The translations under genes and the position numbers were made by a program. From Rotaria sordida (Eukaryota > Rotifera > Eurotatoria > Philodinida > Philodinidae), in contig CAJNOL010000550.1 of assembly GCA_905250125.1 (NCBI GenBank), positions 1-64,000 on the forward strand: 64,000 nucleotides of DNA, given 5' to 3'. The notes under the pieces are model-generated. The model was not told the DNA's origin, did not search any database, and worked only from the letters and a program-made list of their open reading frames with translations. Shown piece by piece: positions 15,001 to 25,186 of the stretch (its first letter is position 1; every line of letters begins with the position of its first letter).

Positions 15001-18000
15001 AATAATAATATAGAAGAAACAACGAAGAAAAATAGATCATAGAAAGTGAGAAAACCATTCTTTTGCGAGTGATAGAGAAAAAGAGAAGAAGGAGAAGACC
15101 TCTAATAACATGATATAGTGTAACTCGTTTATATTCCTATGTCTTTGTTAGAAGTGATGATCGACTTGTTGTATGTATGTATGTGTATTTATAGTCGAAA
15201 TTTTCTATCGAAGGTCTTTCTTTTTCTTTATATTGCTTACGTAAGTGAGAACAGTCACACGTCATATAATTAGTGGCGGTGATGGTATTAGCATAGGTGG
15301 ACAGAATAAAAATAACCTAGATTGTCATCTGTTCTCTTCTAGCTATATCATAGATTTTTTTCTTCTTCTTACAGTAATTGTATAGATAAGACTAAACCTG
15401 TTTATTTCTGAATGTGTATATGTGCGGCTTGCCTGTGGCTTAATGCTCGTTTTTAGCACTATTGATGATGTACTCTCTTGTATGTGGTTGTCTAGAAAAA
15501 AGAAGGACGAAGAATAATCTGAAGAAAACAGAGACATTCGCCTACAAAATCTATCGTCTAGTCTATATCTATAACAAAGAAAGTGTTTTTTTTTCATTCA
15601 AACGACATTGAATACTGTCTTATCATCGTGTGTATAGTGTATATATATATATATATATATATATATTCTATATATATATCTATTTATATACATCTCTAGA
15701 CTAATAAATTTTATACTTGTCTCTGTGTATCTTCATCAGAAGGTACTGAAAATAATAGCAATATGTTGTCCGATTTACTAGTCGAAATGTCACCTTCACC
15801 ACCATTACCTCGAAAACGACATATTGAGACTATACAACAACAACACCACCAACAACAACACCAACAACAACAACACCAACACCAACAACACCAACAACAA
15901 CAACACCAACACCAACAACACCAACAACAACAACACCAACAACAACAACAAGCATCATCAACAAACACACGTTCATATGAACAAGGATATGAACATCGAC
16001 AAGAATCATCATTTGTTTCATCAAATACAAACAAACGTTATCGTCCATTACGATCTTCACTTGAACGAACACATTCATTAACACGTGATGATGAATGTCG
16101 TCGACGACAATATCCAAAATCAATTGATGTTTTTATTCCATATGATGTACTTGAAAAAGAACGTAGTCAACAAGGTGCAAAATCTTCAACAATGACACGA
16201 AGTTATGAATATGAAATTGAAGAACGGCGACGTTCATCATCAGCAAGTGCTAAACAACAACGTAAAGTTGACTTTGATGAAGAACGTGAATATTTACGTT
16301 GTTTACGTGATTTAACAAATGAATATGAAAACTCTAAACGACAAAGAAAATCTTTTGATAGTCGAAAGAAAAAAACAACTGTTGATACACAAGAAGAATA
16401 TGAATGTATGGAAGAAGTCTTCCATCAACGACCCGTAACAACAACAACAACATCAGCAGAAGAAGTTATTCAACGATCAACATATCGAATGCCAACAACA
16501 GCAACATCATCATCAATGACTCGTTTAAATCAATTTGAAAAACAATTTATCGATAATTTTTCTGTTCGTCCACATCAAGAACAACAATCAACAATATCAT
16601 ATTCAACACGTCATGATGATGAACAACGTTTAACAACAGCGCAACGTTCATTTTCGGAAGAATTACTATATAAACGTTTAATACCAACAGCTAAACAATT
16701 ATATACAACAACACCATCAGCAACAACAAGTGAAGCTGGTTTTGCTACAAGTGAAGATGATTTAACAACAATGGAATATCGTCTTAGACGTAAAGAACGT
16801 TTAAAACCTATACGTATTTATTCATCAACAAGTTCAATACCAGGTGAAACAAGTATTAAATATGTTCGTACAGAACGTCAACCTGTTGAACTATTGGTAC
16901 CTAAACCACAAATATTAACAACACAAGGTGAACATTCAACAACAGTTGTTAAAGATGTTCGACGTACAACAGGTAGAATAACAACAAATATACAACAACA
17001 ACATCAACGAACAACAATTGAAGGTGAACATGAATTACGTGTTATCAAAGAACCTATAACATCAGGTCAAACACGAGCAGTAGAATTTACAATACCAAAA
17101 CCAATTGAAACATTACCAGCTGAACATTCAACAACATTTGTTGTTGAATCAAAAAAAGGTGGTCGTTATCAAACACTTGATGTAAGTAGTGCGTTAACAC
17201 GTGAACATACACTTGAAGGTGAACATGAATTACGTGTTATATCCGAACCAATATCAGCTGGTTTACATAATAAAGCAGTTGAATTATTATTTCCTAAACC
17301 ACCTATTCCGCCACCGCCAAGTCAGCATTCATCAACAATTGTTAAACAAACTCGTGCAGCACCATCAAGTGTTGTTTTTGATAATATTCACACAACATTA
17401 AAAGGTGAACATGAATTACGTTTATTTGATAAACCAATACAATCAGGAACACTTGATAGTGTTGAATTAATTATACCAAAAAGTGTTACTGAAACAGCTG
17501 AACATACAACAACAATTGTAACAGAAACACAACCACATAGACGTGTTTTAGAAATAACTGGTAGTGGAAAAAAAATGGAAAGTGAACATGAAACAAAATT
17601 TTTTCGTGATGCTGTTCGTATTGAAGAAGAAATTGAAGTTAGATTACCTAAACAACAAGTTGAACTTCCAGAACATACAACAACAATTATTAAACATAGT
17701 CGAGGTAAAGGACCGATTATTGAAGTTGATACAACCCGACGAACAATTGAAGGTGAACATGAAACTAAAATTATTGAAGAATCTATTCAAGCTAGATCTG
17801 ATACGATGCAATTATTAGTTGCTAAACCGCAAGTATCAGCAGAGCATAGTACAACTGTTGTTAAAGAACAACGTGGTAAACCATACGTATATTCTATTGA
17901 TAAAACACAACCAATTCCTGGTAAGAATCAAAATAGAAAACAAAAACAGAGAATTTTTAACTATTTTTTTATAATTAGGTGAACATCAAACAAAATATTA

Positions 18001-21000
18001 TGAAAAACCAGTTGAAGCATTTGGTGAAATGCAGGTATTATTTCGTAAAAAACAACCTGTTATAGGCCCACTCGAAGGTGAACATATGTCAACATTAGTT
18101 AAACAAGTTCATGCAAGAGAAGTTGTTTATGATGATCGTCTTCGTGAAATTCCTGGTGAACATTTATTAACAGTTGTTGATAGTACAAGTACAAAAGTGG
18201 ATAGAAGTGCTGAAAGTGAAGTCGAATTTATTGTACCTAAACCACAAATAAAACGTATTCAAGAACATTCAACAACTGTTGTAAAAAAACTTGGGCGTCG
18301 TCCATTAAGTTCAAGTGATTATGATGAAGTATTTGCTTCATCAGCTGCTGAAGAAGAAAGTGTTCGTCGACGACGTTATCAATATGAAGAAGAAGAAAGT
18401 GGTTGGACAAGTGCTGGTGAACATACAACAACATATGTTAAACACGCACGAGCAAAATTTGAACCAATCGAACTTGTTGTTGATAAACCAAAAATAATGC
18501 CAAGTATATCAAAATTAATAGCTGATATACAAGCACCAACACAAATAACATCAATAAAACCAACAACAATAGTTATACCACAAGATAGTTCAGTTAAATT
18601 AGATATGGAATTAGGTAGTCAAAGTCTTGTTGAACAATATGATGAAATGGAATTAGTTTTTGAAAAACCACTTGTACGTGATAGTTCAACAAAATTAATT
18701 GCAAATATTCAACCTGGCTTAGAAATAAAATCATTTCGACCAACAACAGATATGCAACAACAAATTAAAACAACAGAAGAAAGTAGTTCATCATTAACAA
18801 TGCACATGCAACACGAACAAGAAGAATCATTAGAACTTCGTATACGTAAACCACATATACAAGATAGTTCAAGTGTTCTTATAGCTAATATTCAACCTGA
18901 ATTAGGTATACAAGGACAATTAAAAGCAAGTCCTTATATTCCACAACCAGTTGAAGAATCTAGTACAGCATTAACTATGGAATTAGGGGCTGATCAACCG
19001 ACAACACCATTTGAATTAATTATACCACGCTTTGGTATTGAATCATCAACAAGTACAGTTCTTGCACAAGTTGCACCAGCTATAGCTGGTATACGTGCTA
19101 AAATTGATGCACCAAAAGTAGAAAAATCAACATCAAAATTTGTTCTTGAACAAAAAAAACGTTTAGATGAAGAAGTTGAATTAATTATGCCTAAACCAAA
19201 ACGTATTGAAACAAGTACAACAACAATGATAGCTGATGTTGAAGCTAAACTTGAAACAAAAGAAATACGTGCAAGTCACGTTCAACCAGAAAAATCAACA
19301 TCAACATTTTATTTAGATGATACAATACAAGATGTTATACCACAAGCAGTTGAAATACGTATGAGACAACCAATTATAGGTGAAAGTTCAACAACATTAT
19401 TTGCTAATGTTAGAGCAACATTAGATACACAACAAATAAAAGTACTTGGAAATCCATATCAAGCAATGGAAGAAAGTTCATCAGCACTTATACTTGATAC
19501 TGTATCAGAAAAACTTCAACCATCTGAAGTTGAACTTATATTACCTCGTCCACAAGTACAAGAAAGTACATCTGTTGTTTTAGCTGATATTCGTCCAACA
19601 CTTGATACATCACAAACACATGTTGTTATTCCACCACCTATACAATATCCTGTTAAATCAAGTAGTCAACTTGTTTTACAACATGATGATGTTAGAGCAG
19701 CACCTGTAGAATTACATTTACATCGACAACCAAGTTCACATACGCTTGTAGCTAAATTAGATGATAAAAGAACAAAAACTAAAGATATGTATATTTTAAA
19801 GACAGGAAGTACTCAAGATCAACAATATGGTTATGAAATACGAGATAGTTCATCAACATTATATACAGATTTAAATCGACCAACTGAATATCAATACAAT
19901 ATTGATAGTCGTCAACTATCAACAATGTCTGAACAACAACGAAAAGAATATATGTCAAGAATGACAGCTAAAGAACGAATGACTATGACTGCTGGTAGTA
20001 ATATTGGAATTACAGACAACAGTTCAACATTAATTACTGGTAACAAAAAAATATATATACAGTAGTAGACAAAAGCCTCTCTTTAGCAGGTCTTAGCTAC
20101 CATAGATACTAGAGATCTGAAAATTTGTGTGCATATAATTCACTAAAAATGTAGATCATAGCCACCAGCTTGCTCCGATTGCTTAAATACAACGAGAATT
20201 ATGATAGATGGTAATGGATAGCAATTATTTTTCCTTTGAATTTTATACTTCGGAAAACAAAAAGATTTTATAGGTCAGCCAATTCCTTCCCAATTATCTA
20301 CGCTATTAATTTTATAGAAGTCCATAAATCCTTACTAGAATGATGACTATTCGAGGGATAAAAATCTTTCTGATAATCTTTTTTGCAGACTATAACTCAG
20401 TAAAACTTTGATAAATTGAGCTCAAACTTATAAGAAAGTTTTGCCTATAGTTGAATATTATTGATTACACGTTTGAGAAAAGAACTTTCTTCTAAAACAA
20501 AATGACATATCAATAATCATTGTGTTGGTGCCGAGGGCTCAAAGACATCCAGAAATAGTAATCTTGCAATAAATTACACGATCTTTTGAGTGACGAAAGG
20601 CAACATACTGAGTTTCAGTTGCAAAGAAAAAATACCAAGAATTAGACACGTATTTGATAAAAGATAACGCAAAATTTAATAGACAGCTTTTTTAGGTTAA
20701 AGAGTTCGAAACGCAAATAGGTACTATCCATCATAATTATCGCTACATTTTAGCTATCGGAGCAATCTCATGTCTCAGACCTATATTCTTGATGAAGTAT
20801 GTGCACACAAATTTTCAGAATTACTGTATGTATGACAGCTAAGATCTGCTGAAAGGGAGGGGGAGGAATTTTTATCTATTTCTGTATGTGTATATTTGAA
20901 ATTATAATTTTGTTTTTATTTATTTTAGAAATTGAACCACGTCAATTAGAACCAGTTGAATTTATTGTTTCAGGTAGTTTAACTGGTTCTAAAAATACAT

Positions 21001-22067
21001 TAGAACAATATTCAACTGGTGGTATTAGTAATTTGCAAACAACAAAGCGGACAACAACAGCAGCAAAAACAACATCAACAACAACAACAACGGATAATGT
21101 TAATTATAATGAAAGAACAAATATTGCTTTAAATCAAAGTTATCCACCATATTTTATTGTTTCTTTACATGATCAAACAGTTCGAGAAGGAGAATCTATA
21201 GTTTTTGAAGTTGCTGTATCTGGTAAATATTTTTTAAAAATTAGATTTTCTTATTTCGCATTATTATTATTTTTTTCAATATTTTAGCTTTACCATTAGC
21301 AGAAATTATATGGGATAAAGATGGAGAAATAATTACTGTTGATTCAGCATTTCGTATTGATTATTATAGTGATGGTCGAGCAACACTTTATATACCAGAA
21401 ACATTTATAGATGATCAAGGTTATTATACATGTACAGCAAAAAATTCATTCGGAACATGTCGTACGACATCACGTCTTATTATTCAAAGTAAATCTTAAA
21501 TATAAATTTTGGTTTTTTTTCATAGTTAGATTATAATAAATGACTATTTACTTTTTTTTAGCAACGAGTGAACGAATATCACCAACGCGTCGTCAATTAA
21601 ATGGGTCATCTGTATCTTCGAATGTTCAATATGCACGACAAACGGGTGCATCAAAACAATCATCAGCATCTTATCGAGTTTATTCACAATCAGAACCATC
21701 AGCATTATCTTATCAAACAAGTCCATCACAAGTTGTAACACAAATAACTGAACAAACAGAAGTTATACAAATACCTCCACAACAATCTCAATATAAACAA
21801 CAAAGTGAAATATCTTATACAGTTCAAAGAAAAAATTCAAAACTTGAACCCGTTTCATTTTTAGTTTCAACTGTTAAAGAAAATATTCAACCATCAACAA
21901 CAACAATTGGTAATAATGATCCAAATCCATTTCAAATTTTTGGTGCTAAATTACGTAGTCGACCAACTCATGGCATTGTTCCATCATATGATGATCAAAC
22001 AACATCTCATTATTCTCAACAAACAAGTTCTTCAACTCGTTCTCAATATCAACAGTCTAGATCTTAA
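69..22067 (+). CDS. Giant spectrin-repeat/Ig-domain protein, 3' part of gene (5' end outside window)
   Basis: Twenty-five exons chain in phase: 69-188, 243-899, 2732-2923, 2985-3152, 3204-3383, 3471-3584, 3640-3996, 6809-6958, 7020-7142, 7196-7387, 7444-7627, 7688-7898, 7959-8179, 11369-11722, 12111-12298, 12350-12498, 12576-12699, 12753-13130, 13197-13790, 13855-14059, 15740-17920, 17979-20039, 20929-21222, 21288-21488, 21562-22067. All junctions are GT-AG, and the sum of 10,104 nt is a multiple of three ending in TAA. Order in the 3,367-residue product: helical spectrin-like region (about 1-865), Ig1-Ig5, a QMNNEQ minisatellite, Ig6 (to about 1618), a His/Gln tract and about 1,400 residues of EH-type and SS-type repeats, Ig7 (about 3105-3199), a Ser/Gln-rich tail. 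No signal peptide or membrane segment is visible in this part. Intracellular I-set Ig arrays joined to spectrin repeats are typical of muscle or cytoskeletal scaffolds (titin, obscurin, CCDC141-like), so a sarcomere or cortical scaffold role is inferred. I cannot name an ortholog. A kinase or DH-PH module is not present here. Confidence 0.85.
1469..2411. mobile_element. Non-autonomous inverted-repeat element in intron 2
   Basis: The two ends match as inverted repeats over about 95-100 bp. The left end starts TAACCT and holds GCACAACATAT and GTCAGCTAGAA. The right end, read on the other strand, shows the same blocks in the same order and ends AGGTTA on the plus strand. The interior has no long open frame. 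It fills most of the 1.8 kb intron between exons 2 and 3. Superfamily not recognised and no target duplication was certain. Confidence 0.7.
4096..4226. mobile_element. Small MITE in intron 7 (about 131 bp)
   Basis: The terminal inverted repeat is AGAGATAGACAG on the left, mirrored by CTGTCTATCTCT on the right, followed inward by partly matching GC-richer arms. The short GC-richer body stands out from the AT-rich intron. Overlapping open frames here are chance readings of the element and have no homology I recognise. Confidence 0.55.
5400..6024. mobile_element. Foldback element, CGAGGGA family, copy A (intron 7)
   Basis: This is a long imperfect palindrome of about 625 bp. The left arm block GGTCGGTTATGATGAGTAGT is mirrored by ACTACTCATCATAACCGATC on the right, and outer blocks such as AACATTCTTAACTG mirror CAGTTGGAAATGCTTCC. 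The ends fit the CGAGGGAACATTCCCAACTG family terminus with several changes. Left flank TTA, right flank TTG: a worn 3-bp target duplication is possible. Interior blocks match copy B at 8441. No coding capacity seen. Confidence 0.75.
7846..8179 (+). other. Ig domain 1 (I-set) of the giant protein
   Basis: The domain is split by one intron (7899-7958). It runs from LPVFVKPMKD to AYLIVK. It has both canonical cysteines (FTFECII and YYTCRAS), the core Trp (VTWLKD) and the acidic DSAYYTC motif before the second Cys. This is a textbook intracellular I-set Ig fold and marks the switch from helical rod to Ig array. Confidence 0.85.
8441..9060. mobile_element. Foldback element, CGAGGGA family, copy B (intron 13)
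   Basis: A 620-bp palindrome begins CGAGGGAGCATTCCC and ends TTCCCTCG, with the direct repeat TCA immediately outside both ends (8438-8440 and 9061-9063). Arms of about 250-290 bp mirror each other; for example TTGCCATTCAATCAATCATG pairs with CATGATCAATCGAATGGCAA. It is homologous to copy A along the arms. No open frame. The perfect 3-bp flanking repeat supports transposition rather than local inversion. Confidence 0.85.
9605..10221. mobile_element. Foldback element, CGAGGGA family, copy C (intron 13)
   Basis: A 617-bp palindrome begins CGAGGGAAATATCCGAAG and ends TACTTCCCTCG, with direct repeat TTA on both sides (9602-9604 and 10222-10224). The two arms are nearly identical: the block around TTTGTCCACAGATAGATC is mirrored with only scattered mismatches, and the AT-rich centre is a few tens of bases long. 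It is the best-preserved, so probably youngest, copy in the window. It sits in the same intron as copy B. Confidence 0.9.
11405..11695 (+). other. Ig domain 2 (I-set) of the giant protein
   Basis: Encoded in one exon: APTFIEPLRS to VANLRIY, with cysteines in VVFECIVYG and YACKARN, Trp in VIWEHD, and the DCGEYAC motif. A short Gln run follows before the donor at 11723. Confidence is high because every I-set landmark is present. Confidence 0.85.
12117..13332 (+). other. Ig domains 3, 4 and 5 of the giant protein
   Basis: Three further I-set domains are spread over exons 15-19. Ig3 runs from YEPRLTEPLK to FAQLTVEEF and keeps only the first Cys (KLSCRFD); the second position reads SYTVIIHN. Ig4, from CKPVFVQPLRD to ICQVTV, has IIWYCNN but no canonical Cys pair. 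Ig5, from PPIILQSLEN to CLLNILPS, has IIWYKDN and AGTYIVKAIN and lacks both canonical cysteines. Loss of the disulfide is common in cytoplasmic Ig domains of muscle proteins and argues against an extracellular array. Confidence 0.8.
13347..13683 (+). repeat. In-frame 30-bp minisatellite encoding Met/Asn/Gln repeats, with assembly gap
   Basis: A tandem array encodes units of QMNNEQMHTQ and QMNIQ inside exon 19, between Ig5 and Ig6. The period is 30 bp with shorter 15-bp variants. Ten N bases at 13448-13457 interrupt it, but the frame is the same on both sides. An array with a placeholder gap is likely collapsed or length-polymorphic, so the true repeat number is unknown. Open frames on the opposite strand are by-products of the repeat. 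Confidence 0.9.
13448..13457. other. Assembly gap (10 N)
   Basis: Ten N characters lie inside the Met/Asn/Gln minisatellite. The round number suggests a scaffold placeholder rather than a measured gap size, so the frame continuity across it may be fortuitous. Confidence 0.95.
13690..14046 (+). other. Ig domain 6 of the giant protein
   Basis: The domain is split by an intron (13791-13854). It starts FPPEFLQLFID and ends CTAELFVPP. The Trp is in VYWLFNG, followed by YSLTIFDV and EDAGRYTLNAEN. Neither canonical Cys is present (IKFEARL and YTLNAEN), but the I-set pattern is otherwise clear. It is the last Ig domain before the long unusual repeat region. Confidence 0.75.
14060..15739. other. Long intron 20 without a recognisable element
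   Basis: This is a 1.7 kb AT-rich intron with T-rich and GA-rich runs and a (TA)n microsatellite at about 15640-15682. I found no convincing inverted repeat or coding exon in it. The donor at 14060 and acceptor ending at 15739 are in phase. Confidence 0.6.
15827..15951 (+). repeat. CAA/CAC microsatellite encoding a Gln/His tract
   Basis: Interspersed CAA and CAC codons encode a run of Gln broken by His near the start of exon 21. The other frames read Asn/Thr or Val/Cys runs and are not coding. It forms a low-complexity linker directly before the EH-type repeats. Confidence 0.85.
16906..18475 (+). repeat. EH-type protein repeats in the giant protein
   Basis: About 16 EH motifs alternate between two flavours: EHSTTVVK-like (for example AEHSTTVVK, PEHTTTIIK, GEHTTTYVK) and GEHELRVI-like (GEHELRVI, GEHETKII, GEHQTKYY). 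Between them recurs a hydrophobic step VELLVPKP, VEFTIPKP or VELIIPKS. A full two-motif period is about 60-75 residues. The region crosses the 17921-17978 intron, which splits a Gly codon directly before an EH motif. I do not recognise the repeat as a named family. Its regularity suggests short beta segments or an elastic or binding linker, which is inference. Confidence 0.75.
18490..19870 (+). repeat. SS-type protein repeats in the giant protein
   Basis: After the EH block the period changes. Each unit has a motif such as SSTKLIANIQPGL, SSSVLIANIQPEL, TTTMIADVEAKL, SSTTLFANVRATL or TSVVLADIRPTL. After about 20-25 residues comes ESSSALILDT or ESSTALTMELG, then VELIIPRF, VELIMPKP or VELILPRP. 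Seven or so units of about 70-80 residues are visible. The VEL-x-x-P-(K/R)-P step is shared with the EH block, so both probably derive from one ancestral module. Confidence 0.75.
20076..20860. mobile_element. Foldback element in intron 22 (about 785 bp)
   Basis: Left arm blocks CAGGTCTTAGCTACCATA, GAAAATTTGTGTGCATATA, TTGCTCCGATTGCTTAAA and ATTATGATAGATGGTA all recur in inverted order before 20860, for example TATGTGCACACAAATTTTC and GCTATCGGAGCAATC. The interior has no long frame. The ends (CCTCTCTTT and AAAGGGAGG) differ from the CGAGGGA family, so this is a separate family. It fills nearly all of the intron between exons 22 and 23. Confidence 0.8.
21138..21488 (+). other. Ig domain 7 of the giant protein
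   Basis: The domain is split by an intron (21223-21287). It starts YPPYFIVSLHD and ends SRLIIQ, with REGESIVFEVAV (first Cys absent), IIWDKDGE, and DDQGYYTCTAKNSFG (second Cys present). It is separated from Ig6 by the 1,400-residue repeat region and followed only by a Ser/Gln/Thr-rich tail to the stop at 22065-22067. Confidence 0.85.
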
Positions 22068-22123
22068 CAACCCTCTTCCTCTTCATTTTCTTCTACACAA
22101 ATCTAATTTATTCATATCTCATC

Positions 22124-22129
22124 AATAAA
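22124..22129 (+). terminator. Candidate poly(A) signal of the giant gene
   Basis: AATAAA lies 57 nt after the TAA stop at 22065-22067, a plausible distance for cleavage. AT-rich DNA makes this hexamer common by chance; a further AATAAA-like site follows near 22173. Confidence 0.45.
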
Positions 22130-22723
22130 ATACAATAACATAAGATGAAATACAAATCAATATATGAGAACAATAAATAAAAGTAAGTCATATGAGATAA
22201 TGATGAATACAAATCGAATTTTATCATTTCGAATCATTTAGCTTCTAAAATCTATCAATACATATATATATATATATCGATTCCCTGTAAATCTTCAAGA
22301 ATTTCGATCCCAAATTTATTAATATCACTATACTCAACCTATAAATATAATGTGTAGATAATAGTTCAATCGAATTAATTACCATTACATATACTATGTA
22401 GGAATATAATAGGTAAGACTTTTTATAATGAAATTCAATATATAAAATAAGAACAAACAATTAAAAAAATACAGAAAAAAATTCAGAGTTTAATATTGAT
22501 TAGAATCTATTGAATGTAATATTTTTCGATCAAGATTTCATAATAAAGTTCCTATCTTTAGATCAAATAAAATTTTGTAGATTTGTTTCGACTGTTACTT
22601 CGTAAAAAAAAAGAACAAATAGATATTTTTCTTATAAATAGTTCTAGTAAAATCTCACATTGATTTTAAGAATTACTATAGATGATTTCTCAAATTTTCA
22701 TAACAAAAATAAATACTCTGACG

Positions 22724-23418
22724 CAAGAGTCATGGCATAGCGCATTCAGTCATTTTTCGATCTCTTAAAGGTAACTGGTTAGAACCAGACTTTTCCAAAA
22801 TAGTACTTGTACAGAACTTAATGCTCTACAAGAATGCTGAGTTAAAGCATTTCCAAGATACAAACTAAGAACTATATCGAAACCGCTATCCTGCTTGGTA
22901 CAGACAGAGTTTTGGACTTTTTCATAAAATATACTAATAGTTTTTCAATCTTATCCTAGAGGGAAAACATATATTCGAAAAGAGAACAAATTAAATATCC
23001 AGTATTATTTACAAATTATCAGCATAAAGTTTAGTATCCAGAAACTATTATATTTGCTCAGTAACTTAATAATTTGTGGCTGTGAGATGTGGCTGTGGAT
23101 GAGAGAGATGGGTGAACGTGGGTGTGTGTGGTATGTGTGCTGCTGCTAGGAAGGCCAACACCAACACCCACATGCTTGAATATTAAATGTATTTAAATTA
23201 ATTATTGAGCTTTTCAAACTATTTGCTATGCTAAAACTAATTTTTTACTGAGCAGAAACTATTGAGCTCGTAATAAAAAAAACATAATCAGCATTCATTA
23301 TAAAATGCTGAGCAATTAAATACAAGTCATGCGGAAATAGCGAAGAGTTCTAATTCTGACTCTAATCAGTTGGTTTTTAGTGACCGAAAAATGAGTAAAT
23401 ATATTGTGCCAAGAGTTG
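22724..23418. mobile_element. Inverted-repeat element downstream of the giant gene
   Basis: The left end CAAGAGTCATGGCATA, followed by CAGTCATTTTTCGATC and AACTGGTTAGAACCAGA, is mirrored at the right by CGAAAAATGAGTAAATAT and CCAAGAGTTG. The inverted match spans about 60-80 bp with an unrelated centre holding a small GTGTGGTATGTG-type low-complexity patch. Non-autonomous; superfamily unknown. Confidence 0.65.
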
Positions 23419-24895
23419 CACGGCATAGGTTATTCATCATCTGATACCATCAAATTCATTAGTACAATTGAATGAGTTCATTCAATGCATGTTCAATCTT
23501 ATTTCGATCCTAATCAAATGAGAACTATCTTAATTTTAGAAATTAATATGCTAATCCTTATTCTTATTAACAAGAACATCGACCTTTGATTTCTTCACCA
23601 TTTCTACTAAATGAAAACTTCTGAACAAACTATTAAGAATATCAATGAATGAGTAAAGAAAAGGCAACCATTGGTTTTAAGATTAATTTCTTCGAATATA
23701 AAATACTCAACTCAATTATTAATGTGATAGTTTCATGAAAGTAATATCCGACGACAGGTTTTTAAAAAAAGTTTTTCTCAGGAGTTTTCATTTTATTGTT
23801 CTCACAAGATTGTTTTGTTTATTTCTTCTTTTGTTTTGTGTTTTTTTTTCTTCTCTAATTTATACTTTTGTGTTTTTTCTTCTTCTCTACTTTATACTTT
23901 TGTGTCGCTTTGTGGATTTGTTTTTTTACTGTCAATCAAACATAATTCTCTATTCATTTCTTCTTTTTTTTTTGCATGTCGTTTATCCCTGTTTTATTTT
24001 ATACTTGAAAAAGAAAATACTTTTTACGGCGACGGATTCTAGGATCAATTAATACATATAATATTAAGTAGAGTTTGTTTTTTGTTTTATTTCTCTTGTA
24101 TACGATTCTTTTCTTTTTTTTTCTTTGTCTGCATGACATAACCTTTGTTCTTCTTTTTTCTAAATTTGAATCCCTTCTTTTTTCTTGGAATTTGTTTTAT
24201 AAGCACATACGAATAAAAACACGTATGAATTTTATAATGATTATAGACGCAATTAGATAAAAGAAAAAAATAAGATGTGTGAAAATCGTTTTGTTTTCAT
24301 AATAAAATAAAAATCTTTAACTTTTTTCATACTTTCAAAATACTTAAAAAAGTACTAAAACAATCAAATTATTTCAAAGAAAAAAAACACTTAAATTATG
24401 TAGATATGTGCTTCATTTCAATCAGAGACGAGATCGGTTCGGTTCCAAAAACAACACGAATCGATCCCATCTCTAATTTCAATGGTTTAATTTGATATAT
24501 TCGATAAAGAAATTGCTTTCGAAATTCTAACCGACAAAATAAAATATACAAGAATTCGATATTATTAAATACCTTGACAAAAACGAAACAACTTTTACAT
24601 GATATTATGTCACGTTGTATAGAGATAAGCTATTTTCGTTTGTTTATATGAAGAAATGAATATATTTCCATTTGACGAATATATGTCTTGTCTATTAAAT
24701 TTTTCGAAATTTTTCAACAGATAAATTCTGAATGTTGAGAGAATATTAGTGAACTGTTAAAAATATTTTTAAATGATTGAGTTTGAGTGTCGGAACTAAA
24801 TTGATTTCGAATAATAATTCACTTTTTAAACAAAGAGAAACAAATAAATTTTCATTGATGTGATGGTCTTTGTTATTTTTACTATGAATATCATC
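23419..24895. other. Intergenic, no gene seen
   Basis: This is AT-rich sequence with long T-rich runs at 23760-24200. Open frames here are poly-Phe/Leu readings of T runs and not credible proteins. A short inverted pair AGAGACGAGATCGG and CGATCCCATCTCT at about 24425-24474 may be a small MITE. Confidence 0.6.
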
Positions 24896-25186
24896 ACTAG
24901 ACATGTAGGAGATCAAAATTTGAAGGCTTTTCAGAAACACGAGAAAAAAATTGTGTCAACCGGAAATAAAGATTATTGTTAAATATTCTATAGTTTTAAG
25001 CAAATTATCTTATAAATTATACCAATCAGAACATAATTCAGGAGAGATGATTCAAACAAGTGCTAGTCATCGAACAAACGAATAAATAAAAACGAGTATT
25101 GAAGAATATTTTTAGATGTGATGTGAATAAAGTCTGAAATAGTTTTCTCTAGATGGGAACTAAAAAAAGTTCGTTCCACACATCTC
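24896..25186. mobile_element. Dispersed non-autonomous element, copy 1 (about 290 bp)
   Basis: A collinear match to 52262-52510 includes shared blocks GTTAAATATT, AATTATCTTATA-type sequence, CGAGTATTGAAGAAT and TTCTCTAG. The termini are inverted: CTAGACATGTAGGAGATC on the left against GTTCGTTCCACACATCTCTA on the right. Two copies 27 kb apart plus inverted ends point to a MITE-like family. Confidence 0.65.

Noticed and set aside
15711..16123. Cys/Trp-rich and Val-rich minus-strand frames opposite the CAA/CAC tract
   Set aside because: Low-complexity mirror readings of the Gln/His microsatellite; no domain or splice support.
23735..24260. Phe/Leu-rich frames resembling membrane proteins
   Set aside because: Poly-T runs automatically read as Phe and Leu; no splice context, no conserved residues.
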